Assembly (NCBI GenBank): GCA_963833965.1
Contig: CAWHZZ010000001.1
Span: 124,001-188,000, forward strand
Reading direction: 5' to 3'
DNA length: 64,000 nucleotides
Source: CAJCIW01 sp963833965
GTDB taxonomy: Bacteria > Chlamydiota > Chlamydiia > Chlamydiales > Rhabdochlamydiaceae
Below the pieces are notes generated by a model, which did no database searches, was not told the DNA's origin, and saw only the letters and a list, made by a program, of their open reading frames with translations. Below, piece by piece: positions 43,993 to 53,041 of the stretch. The position numbers were made by a program, and so were the translations under genes. Each line of letters starts with the position of its first letter. Within the stretch, counting starts at the first letter, position 1.

Positions 43993-44793
43993 CTATTGAT
44001 TTGAACTCGCTCCGCCGACGGGTTCCTCTCTTGACCTGGACGTCAATTGCTGCAGGTAGTTGACCACAAGCGTAGGCGTTGCCCAAGGTAAAACATGGGG
44101 CAAATAGGGCCTCGCGCCCTGCAAAACGTTCGCAAAGTCGCCAACAGTCTGAACGCGATCATTCAGATGCTCGTTCAAATGATTGAATAATGGGACAAAC
44201 TCGTTAAACTCAACGTTATCATTGGCACAAGCTGTACGCACTGCCGCGGCAATCTCTTGACGATTGCGCTGATAAGCCGTGCAGATTTTGCCAATCACGT
44301 CTCCTTGCATAGTTTGTATTAAGCCCAAGCCTAGGGCAAACCCTCCGGCCAAATTGGCTTGGATCCCGAGTTGAGGCGAAAAGGCGCCGATGCATGAGAT
44401 CCCAAACGCGCCAAGGGCAATCGCAGATTGGATCCAATTTCTGCGCGCTTGGTCGACGAATATTTTGACCTGCCCAAAAGTGACAGTGGAAAGAACACTG
44501 AAAATGACACCGAAGGCGAAATTGTAAACAAAGGCCGCAAGAGAGGTCACTGCAGCTTCCAAATAGCGCAATCGACAGGACATCCCATTGTCAAATTCTT
44601 TGACGACGGGCCGGTCGCCGAAATAAATATAGGCCGCGCTTTTCAAAGAAACGAGGCTTACGTTGACAAGAGGCCCAGAATCGATGCAATCAACAAGCGT
44701 CTTAAGCACAGGCAAAAGGTTGACATCGCCCAATGAGCGTGTAAGAACGGGAATCACGGTATCCAAGTTGAGCGGTCTGGCTATGGCGGACAT
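43993..44793 (-). CDS. Bilobed membrane protein, candidate inclusion-membrane (Inc-like) protein
   Basis: A 266-aa protein with two hydrophobic hairpins: AAVTSLAAFVYNFAFGVIF with LSTVTFG (about 85-115) and SAIALGAFGISCIGAF with ANLAGGFALGLGLIQ (about 122-162). The rest is soluble helix. No signal peptide. Bilobed hydrophobic domains without other homology are the mark of chlamydial Inc proteins. GGAG lies upstream of the ATG. Alternatively an ordinary inner-membrane protein. Confidence 0.5.
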   Translation of the reverse strand: MSAIARPLNLDTVIPVLTRSLGDVNLLPVLKTLVDCIDSGPLVNVSLVSLKSAAYIYFGDRPVVKEFDNGMSCRLRYLEAAVTSLAAFVYNFAFGVIFSVLSTVTFGQVKIFVDQARRNWIQSAIALGAFGISCIGAFSPQLGIQANLAGGFALGLGLIQTMQGDVIGKICTAYQRNRQEIAAAVRTACANDNVEFNEFVPLFNHLNEHLNDRVQTVGDFANVLQGARPYLPHVLPWATPTLVVNYLQQLTSRSREEPVGGASSNQ

Positions 44794-44820
44794 TGTAAAG
44801 ACTCCTTGAGTGAATAGGAA

Positions 44821-45645
44821 TCAAGAAATTGTAAAGATTGAGAAGTTAAATTCAACTTTCTTTATTCCTCGCAGCCATCGGCCCACCGGAATCAACAGGG
44901 CGATCCAGATCCAGCAGTACCACGGTTCCCATTTTCGAAAATACTGCAGCATGCTTCTTGTGAAATGATGATAGATCCACTCGCCGCTCTTCACAGAAAA
45001 ACTGCGGCTGTTAAAGTCGACACAGCAAACCTGGGAATGCACAGCGATTTTGTATCCCAACCGTTTTGCCTCTCTACATAGATCGGCATCTTCGTAAAGC
45101 AAAAAATACCTTGGATCGAACGCAAATCCCAACTTGTTGACGAGCTCGCTTCGCACCAGCATAAAAGCCCCCTTGACCATCTCTGGAGATGCGTCGGCTC
45201 TTTCTTTGTCGAAGCGCAATAACCACAAAATCTCCCCAAACAGCCGCGGCAATGGCCTTGCGCTATTCTTTGCCAAAGGCATGCCAAGAGCATCGACGAG
45301 CACACAAGAACCGATCCCCACCTCTTTGTGCACGTCCATCCATGAGATGAGCTCGTCCAAACTCCCCTGCTTGACCTGCATATCGGGATTCAAGAACAAT
45401 AGGTAGCGTCCACTGGCATGGGCCAAGGCCTGGTTGTTCGCCGCCGAAAAGCCGACATTTTTATCGTTTTTGATGATTTTGCATCCCAAAGAGTCCAAGA
45501 GATCTTGCGTCCCATCGGTCGAGGCGTTGTCGACGATGATCTGCTCCATAGAGATTTTCAGCCCCCCCGAAACCACCGAAAGGACCTGCTCTTCGATGAA
45601 TGCAGCAGATTGATGCGTAACAGTAATTACACTTAAATCATTCAT
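44821..45645 (-). CDS. Family 2 glycosyltransferase
   Basis: A 274-aa enzyme of the rhamnosyltransferase-like GT2 group. SVITVTHQSAAFIEEQVLSV and IIVDNASTDGTQDLL bind the nucleotide sugar; FLNPDM supplies the DXD-like metal site and FLLYEDADLCREAKRLG is the typical acceptor-side ED block. A C-terminal hydrophobic stretch (WYCWIWIALLIPVG) may attach it to the membrane. Probably acts on surface glycans or lipid-linked sugars. Confidence 0.85.
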   Translation of the reverse strand: MNDLSVITVTHQSAAFIEEQVLSVVSGGLKISMEQIIVDNASTDGTQDLLDSLGCKIIKNDKNVGFSAANNQALAHASGRYLLFLNPDMQVKQGSLDELISWMDVHKEVGIGSCVLVDALGMPLAKNSARPLPRLFGEILWLLRFDKERADASPEMVKGAFMLVRSELVNKLGFAFDPRYFLLYEDADLCREAKRLGYKIAVHSQVCCVDFNSRSFSVKSGEWIYHHFTRSMLQYFRKWEPWYCWIWIALLIPVGRWLRGIKKVEFNFSIFTIS

Positions 45646-45719
45646 TTTAAAGAACTTGCGATGTTAACGTTATTTTTTGCTTTATTTCTTCCTCTATATC
45701 GAAAATAATGATTCCTTGT

Positions 45720-45725
45720 TATAAT
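45720..45725 (+). promoter_or_regulatory. -10 box of the tmRNA gene
   Basis: TATAAT seven bases upstream of the tmRNA 5' end. No good -35 match. Confidence 0.7.
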
Positions 45726-45732
45726 ATCTATT

Positions 45733-46102
45733 GGGGGTGTACTGGTTTCGACTTGGAAATGAAGTATTGGTGGCATGCGGAGGACGTCGGTTGGCCTCCT
45801 TAATCATCCGATAAATTAATAAACGACAATTCTGAATTAGAGTTGTTGGCCGCTTAAGCTTAACCGCTTTAAGTGACCCGATAGCCTGATGCCCGACCAG
45901 GAGCGTCAGAAGCTATTGTCATTAACCCTGGTATGAACGTCTTTCTTGCAGCTTCTCAAGAAGGCAGTTCGAGATCAATAGAAGCGGGCCTATACATTGT
46001 GGGGCGTCTTCCTCAGGATAGGCCGCTAATACGAAGGCGATAAGCATGTAGTCATTGATAGGGAGTTTGCCAAGGACGAGAGTTCGATTCTCTCCACCTC
46101 CA
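45733..46102 (+). ncRNA. ssrA: tmRNA (ssrA)
   Basis: Begins GGGGGTGTACTGGTTTCGAC, the conserved tmRNA 5' end. The acceptor GGGGGTG pairs with CACCTCC at 46095-46101, discriminator A; T-arm GAGAGTTCGATTCTCTC. The tag frame ends NDNSELELLAA then TAA, the usual Leu-Ala-Ala degron. CCA is not encoded. Rescues stalled ribosomes. Its 3' end is the border of an integrated island, so the native terminator is no longer directly downstream. Confidence 0.95.
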
Positions 46103-47370
46103 ACTCATTGGATGATCTTTACAATCCAACATCGTTAAGAACGGTTCTTGAACTGAGACTGAGAGGTTTACGCCTCTCAGTTGCAAGTTCTGAAAGACTA
46201 AACTCAAAAGTTGTCGTTTTTCATCCACTTCAGAACTCAAGAAAATTTCCTTAGCACGAGCAGCTAGGTTGAGCACCATATTCGCCGTCACATAAAAGTT
46301 CTGATCGGCCTTTTCATGATTTTTCATTTCATCAGCAATTTCGAACTGGCGAGTCTTATATTCCCGCACTTTCTCAAGGTAAAGCTTTTCATCGATGACC
46401 CCATCCAATTTATCGTCATAGATTTGACTTAATCTCTTTTGGATTTTGTCACGTTCTCTCTGTAGAGAGGAAAGACTTTCAGTGTGAAAGTGGGACTCAG
46501 TTTCATGGATCTCCTTCAAGTACTTGGTGACAGCCTCTATTTGCTTCTGACTTAAAGCGATTTGATCTAGGTAACCCGAAAGGATCTCTACCAATTTCTC
46601 CTCTTTTACATACATCCTCTTACAGATTTTTTTGGCGTTCGTGCAGCTATAGTAGATGTAGCGCTTCTTTTGGATTTCAGGAGTGACCACGCAGCCGCAA
46701 TTGGCGCATGTGATTAATCCTTTAAAAACGAATGGTTTTATAGCTATTTTATGAGGTGTCTTGTGATAGCCATTGATGACATTTTGAACTTGTTGAAAGA
46801 GGTCTTTCGAAATCAATGTCTCATAGGCATGCTCAACTACTCCATATTTAGTATCCATCATGCCGCAATAGAACGGCTTCTTCAAAATCTTGTTGATCTG
46901 CGATATGGCAAGTGGCTCCCCTTTTTTCGTCCGAAGCCCCATCTTGATCGCAGCTTCCTTCAAGGTTTGTAAAGAATGGTTGCCAGTAGCATACATTTCA
47001 AATAGCCTCAGAACGAAGGGCGCGCGGTCAGGGTCTGGGATAATTGTTTTTTCTCCCTTTTCATTGACTCCATGCATGTAACCTGTTGGAGCTAGCCCCA
47101 TCCAAATACCACGCTTGGCAGCTTGTTCCTTACTGCGCTTGATATTATCACTTAGCTGGAGCACATAACTGCGAGCAAACATCACCCCCATATCCCAACG
47201 CAAAATATCCGAACTATTCGACTTAAGATTGAGAATTAACCCTTCCCGCATGAAATGAATTTCAACCTTGCCCTCTCTGCGCAAATCCTCGAGGACAACC
47301 GATTCCTTGAAACTGCGTTGCACACGGTCAATCGTATCAGCAACCAGGGCAGCAGATAGCGTGTCAAAAG
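46052..47370 (-). pseudogene. Large serine recombinase, N-terminal catalytic domain deleted
   Basis: The frame covers DTIDRVQRSFKES, FMREGLILN, MGVMFARSYVLQLSDN, the recombinase domain (GIWMGLAPTGYMHG), the zinc ribbon (ITCANCGCVV ... YYSCTNAKKICK) and a long coiled coil. The N-terminal resolvase part with the catalytic Ser is missing: sequence upstream of about 47365 belongs to a DUF927 gene. The C-terminus reads through the tmRNA end (WRWRESNSRPWQ), a signature of integrases sitting in tRNA/tmRNA genes. Non-functional as a recombinase in this form. Confidence 0.85.
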
Positions 47371-47712
47371 GTCTTTAGCCCTCTTGTCTTCACCTAACCT
47401 GAACCCTTTTGAGAGAAGAATTCTACGGAGTTCTCCGCCATCCCCTGCTAACAGTTCCTGAGGCATAAGCCACTTATGTTCTTTTCCATCAGGATCAAAG
47501 AATTTTAGGAGCTTGGAATAATTTTCATTTCGATCATCGCGTGCATACGCTAAAACATATAGCGGTGCGCAAACAAAAGTTTTTTGTATTTCAGCTCCAT
47601 TACTGATCGGGATTGAAAACCAGACACCTTCTCGATCGACTTCAAAGCCTTCCCCTAGAGGATAGGGATTATCTAAAATATCATTATTTTTTTCAGACAT
47701 ATGGCATATCAT
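47345..47712 (-). pseudogene. N-terminal fragment of a DUF927 (replication/primase-associated) protein
   Basis: FEVDREGVWFSI, FVCAPLYVLAYARD, LLKFFDPDGKEHKWLMPQELLAGDGGELRRILLSKGF and LLTRYL follow the DUF927 N-terminal pattern found in phage and mobile-element primase/helicase proteins. After LLTRYL the frame runs into recombinase sequence read out of frame, so a deletion has fused the 5' part of this gene to the 3' part of the recombinase. Starts ATG 47712. Confidence 0.7.
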
Positions 47713-48371
47713 TTTCTAAAAAATTCATCATTCAGAATCTTGATTATTTTAAGAGCAAAGGTGTGAGCACGTTCTTTATCGAAGGAATCCCGAATGAGAT
47801 GCAAAATGACCTTGAGAATTTTAATTATGGCGGTCCTCTTTCCCAACAAATTAAAGATCAGCTTTTGCTCATAGATAAAAAGCAGGGATTAAAAGATCCT
47901 TATAGCTATTTTGGGCTAATTTGTAGGTTGAGAGAAAAAGGGTTTCGCATCGTGGCAATCGATCACACAAGCTCGCTTGACCTTACTTTAGCCGAATTCA
48001 ACACCGCTGTCACAAGACTCCGTGAAGAACACTACAATCCAAATATTTTTGCTGAAGACATTATTAAAATGGCTAAAAACAGGCTTCAACTATTTAACTA
48101 CAATGCAATAAAAATGTTTAAACAAGAGCATGAAATTGTAAATGGCAAATTTATTTTATTTAGTGGTGGGAGACACTCGAGTAATTGTCTTGGATTTTCA
48201 GGAATCAGTGAAATGCTGAAATGCCCATCTATATACTTAGAAGAAAAAAATGATTCGAATGAGCTATCAATATTAAACAACTTTAATTTTACAGAAGCCT
48301 CCCCATATCAAGCAATATCAACAAAATTTAATTTCGCATTAGTAGGAAATGGGAAAGTCCTGAATATGTAA
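47700..48371 (+). pseudogene. 5'-truncated toxin-like domain (dermonecrotic-toxin/TIKI-type)
   Basis: The plus-strand frame is open from 47613 but its first ~30 codons are antisense to the DUF927 gene. Recognisable sequence starts near NLDYFKSKGVSTFFIEGIP and continues with LREKGFRIVAIDH, RLQLFNYNAI, GKFILFSGGRHSSN and GISEMLKCPSIYLEE. This order (FIEG..., GIRIxAID, R...N..A, xxGxxH, GxxELxGxPS) matches the C-terminal domain of dermonecrotic-type effector proteins. It is cut at the 5' side and probably a relic; expression as a short protein from ATG 47799 cannot be excluded. Confidence 0.5.
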
Positions 48372-48697
48372 GGCTAAGGGTTAAAAAAAATCTCTGACAC
48401 TCCCATAAAGTCGGCTTTACCTACAACGGAGCCAGCTTTACGGATCTATGTCTTTTCTATCGATCGCGATCGCAAACTCGATTAGAAGATCAATAATCTC
48501 AAAGCGATCAGAAATTTCTTCTAGGGCCATCACCATGATGCACTTCTGGGTTAAACATCGAAATCATATCAAAATTTTTGAAAACGCCCCAATCAAAAGT
48601 TCTGAATGCGGCTTCCCATCTCCAACATGGGAGGTTCCCTGCATTCAATCATAACAGAAAGCTGCTCACACGCCTGTGTGAACACATTCTCGCCCTG
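48372..48697. other. Non-coding stretch with a tmRNA-end-like scar
   Basis: No gene. Near 48590-48633 it carries CCAATCAAAAGTTCTGAATGCG followed by a degraded CATCTCCAAC, the same unit as at 51334. Part of the RhuM 3' flank. Confidence 0.5.
48590..48633 (+). repeat. Decayed tmRNA 3'-end (att-like) scar 1
   Basis: AATCAAAAGTTCTGAATGCG is identical to the unit at about 51336; the following TCTCCACCTCC is degraded to CATCTCCAAC. Confidence 0.5.
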
Positions 48698-49717
48698 TTA
48701 CGTTTTGGATATAATTTGCTCCGACTCCATTTGCTTTGCCTTCTCTTTAAGAGTCTCCAACAGAGCAACATCCTCAGCATCTGCAATCCGCTTTTCCTCT
48801 TGCTGGCGTTTCAGATCGAACTCAGCATAACGTTCTAAAGCAAGGCGTTCAGCAGCTTGGGCTGAGATTTTCCCTGCATGATCGAGAAGATCCTTCTCGT
48901 TAAAACTAAGAAAAGCATCCAACTTTAGCTCCCATTCAGCCATAGTCATTGTTTTGCGACGTTTGGCCTGATTTTCAGCATAGTCGAGATACATGACGAC
49001 AATTTGGTTCAACTCCTCGATTTCAGGTTGATCGAGGTAGTTTTTGGCTATTGTAACATCCTGCTGCCGCACCCGACTTCCTTTCCAGCTTTTAAGACCC
49101 ATGTTAGGCAAATTTGGATCTGCACGTTCAACGACTAGCTCGGGAGCCGTATGATGCGTCGTTGCCCAAAGCATCTTGTTTTGCACTTTCTTGAAAAAGA
49201 GCTGAGCCTGATCGCTCTTAGAGTCATAATCGATTGCTGTCGCATAAATATCGCGAACCTTCTGATAAAATCGCTTTTCAGAAGCTCGAATCTCTCGGAT
49301 ACGTTCAAGCCACTCATCGAAATAGTCCCAAGGCTGGGGTTCTTTGAGCCTGGCATCGTCCATAACGAAGCCCTTTACAAGATATTCCTGCAAATGAGTT
49401 GTGGCCCACTGCCGAAATTGGGTGCCCCGATGTGATTGCACGCGATAGCCGACCGATAGTATCATGCTCAGGTTATACATGTTAGTTGTGTATTGTTTCC
49501 CATCTGAGGCAGTTGTCAAGCATTCCTTGACAACTGATTCATCGAGTTCTTTTTCAGCTATGATGTTCTTAATATGCAGACTGATGTTCTGTTTAGTAGT
49601 TTGAAAGAGTTCAGTCATTTGTAGCTGAGTAAGCCAGACAGTTCCCCCTTCCGCTCGCAGCCTAATGGTAGTCCTTCCATCCCCGGCAGAGTAAAGTATG
49701 ATTTCTCCATTTTTCAT
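48698..49717 (-). CDS. RhuM family protein
   Basis: A 339-aa protein of the RhuM family, first described on Salmonella pathogenicity island 3 and common as mobile cargo. Typical blocks: GGTVWLTQLQMTELFQTTKQNISLHI (HTH-like), YNLSMILSVGYRVQSHRGTQFRQWAT, FYQKVRDIYATAIDYD and the acidic-basic C-terminal helix. Function unknown, sometimes toxin-like. Intact, unlike many neighbours in the island. Length is normal for the family. Confidence 0.85.
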   Translation of the reverse strand: MKNGEIILYSAGDGRTTIRLRAEGGTVWLTQLQMTELFQTTKQNISLHIKNIIAEKELDESVVKECLTTASDGKQYTTNMYNLSMILSVGYRVQSHRGTQFRQWATTHLQEYLVKGFVMDDARLKEPQPWDYFDEWLERIREIRASEKRFYQKVRDIYATAIDYDSKSDQAQLFFKKVQNKMLWATTHHTAPELVVERADPNLPNMGLKSWKGSRVRQQDVTIAKNYLDQPEIEELNQIVVMYLDYAENQAKRRKTMTMAEWELKLDAFLSFNEKDLLDHAGKISAQAAERLALERYAEFDLKRQQEEKRIADAEDVALLETLKEKAKQMESEQIISKT

Positions 49718-49971
49718 ATAGTCACGCCCTAAGTAGGGATTGCTCTACAAGAATGCTATGAGAAATTTTGAATTTTTCCCAGTAAAAAGTTCTAGATATG
49801 ATAACCTGTCTTTCATCTATACCCAAGTTGATTCAAAATTTGGCAACTTGAGTTGAAAGTATTCTGCATTTTTATAAGCCTTAAAAAATCAACTTGAAGT
49901 ATTAGAAAATGATCCCCACAATCGGATTTCCAAAAAATTAGCTCTTTATCTGTCTAAAAGGAAAATTTACA

Positions 49972-50642
49972 ATGGCTTTCATAAGTGCAAAGGAAGGGCC
50001 ACCAAATGCTGGAGAGAAGCCTTACACCGTCCAATACTTCGATGAAAAGGGGAACATGACAATTCGAAGTGATGGAACTAAGGCGTGGAGGAATAACAAC
50101 CCAGGAAATATGAAATATAGAGGAGGATTTGCCACCAGACATGGAGCAATAGGAAGCGCTGGAGGCATGGCTGTCTTCCCAACTGAAGCAATTGGTCGAA
50201 AAGCTTTAATCGATCTCCTCAAAAGCTCTAATTACAATGATCTCAAGATAACAGATCTTTCTGAAAAATATGATAAGGACAATGCCCAAGAATATCGACG
50301 CATGCTTCTCTCCATCTCCAAACTTGATCCCAATAAACGCATCAAAGATTTGAATGGAAAAGAATTTGATCAATTACGTGAAGCGATCGAGCGAATTGAA
50401 GGTTGGGAATGGGTCAAGAAGACTTTATCGAAAAATGGTATATCTCTGGAGTGCATAAGAAGCGTGGCATTATCACAGAATATTTGGTCAATAAAGAAGG
50501 TAGAGATTCTTGGGTAGTTAAAGAAGAGGCTTTAAATTTAGCCTTAGAAGGAAGATTACATGCAACGATTGTCCATCTAAAAAATGGTACAATATATCTT
50601 CGACCTGAATACGGTAGCCACGCCTTTACTCGAGTTGCTTGA
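49972..50642 (+). pseudogene. Lysozyme-like NNPGN protein with DUF3892-like tail, split by a frameshift
   Basis: First frame (from ATG 49972) has GTKAWRNNNPGNMKYRGGFA, GAIGSAGGMAVFPTEAIGRKAL, the NNPGN/FPT pattern of phage-type lysozyme-like and polymorphic-toxin domains. Around 50405-50412 the homologous reading moves to another frame, which continues QEDFIEKWYISGVHKKRGII, LVNKEGRDSWVVKEEALNLA and ends at 50642 like a DUF3892 domain. One missing base explains it. Either a recent pseudogene or two shorter products. The stop abuts the start of the lipoprotein gene (TGA-ATG), so the two form a pair. Confidence 0.65.
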
Positions 50643-51350
50643 ATGTTTGGTTATCTTTTCTTAATTCTTAGCGTTCTCTTATCAAGTGGGTGCCGACACC
50701 AAGAAAAAAATCATGCAGACGACCTTAATTCTGTTAAGAAAAATTTTCTTGTCTCAATTTTAGAAAGTGAAGTGGAAGAGAGCCCGTTTCAGATGAGCTA
50801 TACATTAAGGACTGTATTTTTTTCTAAAGATATCATCAGCCTTTTTGGGGAGATTTACATCTATGACCATCTTCCTCACGGTTGGTGGCGATATGAAGGG
50901 AAGACCTTATGTAGGGTTCAAGGAAAACTGAAAGAAGTCGAACTTTGGGATTTGTTTACAACAACAGCCCAAAGGGAATTTTTACGTAAGTATTGCGAAA
51001 ATAGCCTGAAAACTGATTCCATTTCCTATTTCTCAGGAGAAAATCCTTTGCGAGTAAGATTCGAATATGAAGATATTCGCACTTTTGTCATTGATGACAA
51101 ATTTTTAATCATTTTTTTCCAACCCTATGCAGTAGGTGGTTTAGGAGACGGCCCCCTCCATATAAAGATTCCCTATGATCATCTCAAAGATAAGTGCAAT
51201 GCTTCACATCCGCTGTTCGCGCTTCTTTACAAGGCCCTCACTTCTAAATCTTACACTGCCAGCTGGGACAAAGATTGCTATTTCCAGCAGGAAACAGCTG
51301 ATGAAAACGACTCAATTTTTGCACCATCAATTGCCAATCAAAAGTTCTGA
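50643..51350 (+). CDS. Lipoprotein with DUF3298/RsiV-like C-terminal region, possible immunity protein
   Basis: A 235-aa protein with a lipobox (LLSSGC, Cys17). The C-terminal part FLIIFFQPYAVGGLGDGPLHIKIPYDHLKD has the YAVG.....G....I.Y pattern of DUF3298, the domain that binds lysozyme in RsiV. It begins directly after the stop of the lysozyme-like gene. Pairing of a wall-hydrolase-like protein with a periplasmic DUF3298 lipoprotein suggests effector and immunity. Followed by a tmRNA-end scar and terminator. Confidence 0.6.
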   Translation: MFGYLFLILSVLLSSGCRHQEKNHADDLNSVKKNFLVSILESEVEESPFQMSYTLRTVFFSKDIISLFGEIYIYDHLPHGWWRYEGKTLCRVQGKLKEVELWDLFTTTAQREFLRKYCENSLKTDSISYFSGENPLRVRFEYEDIRTFVIDDKFLIIFFQPYAVGGLGDGPLHIKIPYDHLKDKCNASHPLFALLYKALTSKSYTASWDKDCYFQQETADENDSIFAPSIANQKF

Positions 51351-51373
51351 ATGCGTCTCTCCACCTCCAAACA
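51334..51373 (+). repeat. tmRNA 3'-end (att-like) scar 2
   Basis: TTGCCAATCAAAAGTTCTGA, then ATGCGTCTCTCCACCTCCAA. The pieces TTGCCAA, AGTTC and TCTCTCCACCTCCAA also occur in the same order in the intact tmRNA end (46065-46103). Best preserved scar. Confidence 0.7.
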
Positions 51374-51376
51374 CAG

Positions 51377-51404
51377 AAGGCTCGGTTTTACCGAGCCTTT
51401 TTTA
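51377..51404 (+). terminator. Terminator after scar 2
   Basis: AAGGCTCGG-TTTTA-CCGAGCC followed by T-run. Its place directly after a tmRNA-end copy suggests it is, or derives from, a tmRNA terminator. Confidence 0.85.
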
Positions 51405-51597
51405 TTCTATTTCCATTATTTTGTTTAGAATGAAATCCGCTCGCTCTGCAGGAGACATTCCTCCTGGAACTATGATAAAGTTGTCATGCCTACAATAGAT
51501 CGCATAAGCTGCGGTCTCATGGTTCCACCATGCTTGGATATTTTTTGGCTGTTGGTGTATCTTTTAGCTCATTGGCAAATTCGATTCTTGAGGTCTA

Positions 51598-52569
51598 TTG
51601 AATACATCGCACTTATTTTTACCACTGATTGCGGATGACGAGGATAAAAGCTCTCCTTTGAAAAATCGGATACGAAAAAATTACCGTCATTTGAGGAAAT
51701 GGGCCAATCGAACAAAAACAAACTGCTTTCGAATCTATGACAGGGACATCAAGGAATATCCGCTCGCCATTGATTTCTATGATGGGCGTTTATGCATCCA
51801 CTATTTTACCAGTACTCGCGATAGCGATGATCCTAGACCAGACCTCTACGAGGAAGTGATGAACGCTATCGACTCGCTTTTTCATACCCCGCCCGAGTCG
51901 ATCTATTGGCGAACAAGAGTAAAGAGGGAAAAAACGGAACAATACGAAAAAACAGGCAAAACAAACCAGTTTTTTTCCGTTTTTGAGTATGGTCTACAAT
52001 TCAAAGTCAATTTGGCCGATTATCTGGACACGGGACTCTTTCTCGACCATCGAGAAACGCGCCGTTTGGTGGCTTCAATGGCTGCTGGGAAGCGATTACT
52101 GAATCTTTTCGCCTATACCTGTTCATTTAGCGTTCATGCCGCAGCAGCAGGAGCAATTTTCACTAAGAGCGTCGATCTTTCGAATACTTATACAGATTGG
52201 GGCAAAGACAATTTTCTGCTCAATTCACTTTCTCTAACAAATAACCTGATTGTCCGAGAAGATTGCCTTCAGTTTCTCCAAAGAGAACAGGGCGTCTATG
52301 ACCTGATTGTGATCGATCCTCCGACGATTTCCCGTTCCAAAAAAATGGATCAAATGTTTGATATTCAAAAAGATTATCCCTTTTTAATCTCCAAAGCTTT
52401 GGCACTTTTATCTCAAGATGGAACTATTATTTTCAGCACTAATTCTCGCGATTTTGATTTTGACGAGAGCCTATTTGATGGCTGCGCTATCATCGACATC
52501 TCTAAGAAAACGATCCCGATCGATTTTCACAATCAGAAAATCCACCGCTGTTGGAAGATTTCCTTTTAA
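51598..52569 (+). CDS. RlmK/RlmI-like class I SAM rRNA methyltransferase
   Basis: A 323-aa protein resembling the RlmK half of E. coli RlmKL (23S rRNA m7G2069) as a stand-alone enzyme. NRIRKNYRHLRKWANRTKTN at the start, LFLDHRETRRLV, NLFAYTCSFSVHAAAAGA (SAM loop) and DLIVIDPPTISRSKK (catalytic DPP motif). The start is TTG 51598 with GAGG six bases before it. It lies between tmRNA-end scars but looks like a normal, intact gene; possibly a resident gene enclosed by successive insertions. Confidence 0.85.
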   Translation: MNTSHLFLPLIADDEDKSSPLKNRIRKNYRHLRKWANRTKTNCFRIYDRDIKEYPLAIDFYDGRLCIHYFTSTRDSDDPRPDLYEEVMNAIDSLFHTPPESIYWRTRVKREKTEQYEKTGKTNQFFSVFEYGLQFKVNLADYLDTGLFLDHRETRRLVASMAAGKRLLNLFAYTCSFSVHAAAAGAIFTKSVDLSNTYTDWGKDNFLLNSLSLTNNLIVREDCLQFLQREQGVYDLIVIDPPTISRSKKMDQMFDIQKDYPFLISKALALLSQDGTIIFSTNSRDFDFDESLFDGCAIIDISKKTIPIDFHNQKIHRCWKISF

Positions 52570-52654
52570 GATTGTATAGTTTAACTTCTCGCTGAACACT
52601 TCTTTTTCCTTCAGTTTGAACTAGTAAGCAATGTCAACTTCGCCCTCTTCGCAA

Positions 52655-52999
52655 TTAGAAAATGATCCACACAATCGAATTTCCAAAAAATTAGCTTTTT
52701 ATTTACCTAAAAGGAAAGTTTGCAATGGCTTTCATAAGTGCAAAGAAAGGTCCACCAAATGCTGGAGAGAAGTCTTACACTGTCCAATACTTCATTGTCG
52801 ATCTGAAAAATGGTACAATATATCTTCGGCCTGAATACAGTAGCCACGCCTTTACTCGAGCTGCTTGAATGTTTGGTTATCTTTTCTTAATCCTATGCGT
52901 TCTCTTATTAGGTGGATATGGCCAATCAATAGTTCTTAATGCTTCTCTCCACCTCCAAAATCACAAGACCGGGAAATTCTCCGGTTTTTTTTATTCCAT
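52655..52999 (+). pseudogene. Shrunken second copy of the lysozyme-like/lipoprotein unit with scar and terminator
   Basis: 52655-52795 repeats 49895-50040 almost base for base (same leader, MAFISAK-GPPNAGEK start), then jumps to the sequence of 50575-50665 (LKNGTIYLRPEY, SHAFTRAA, stop, MFGYLFLIL) and ends with a copy of scar 2 (52921-52960) and a hairpin ACCGG/CCGGT with T-run near 52970-52992. Internal deletions have removed most of both genes. A paralogous integrated unit that decayed. Confidence 0.75.
52921..52960 (+). repeat. tmRNA 3'-end (att-like) scar 3
   Basis: CCAATCAATAGTTCTTAATG followed by CTTCTCTCCACCTCCAAA. Same order of blocks as scar 2, with a few substitutions, again followed by a terminator-like hairpin. 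Confidence 0.65.
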
Positions 53000-53041
53000 A
53001 AAAAGCAAAAACAATTACTATCAAATTTTAACTGGTCAACT

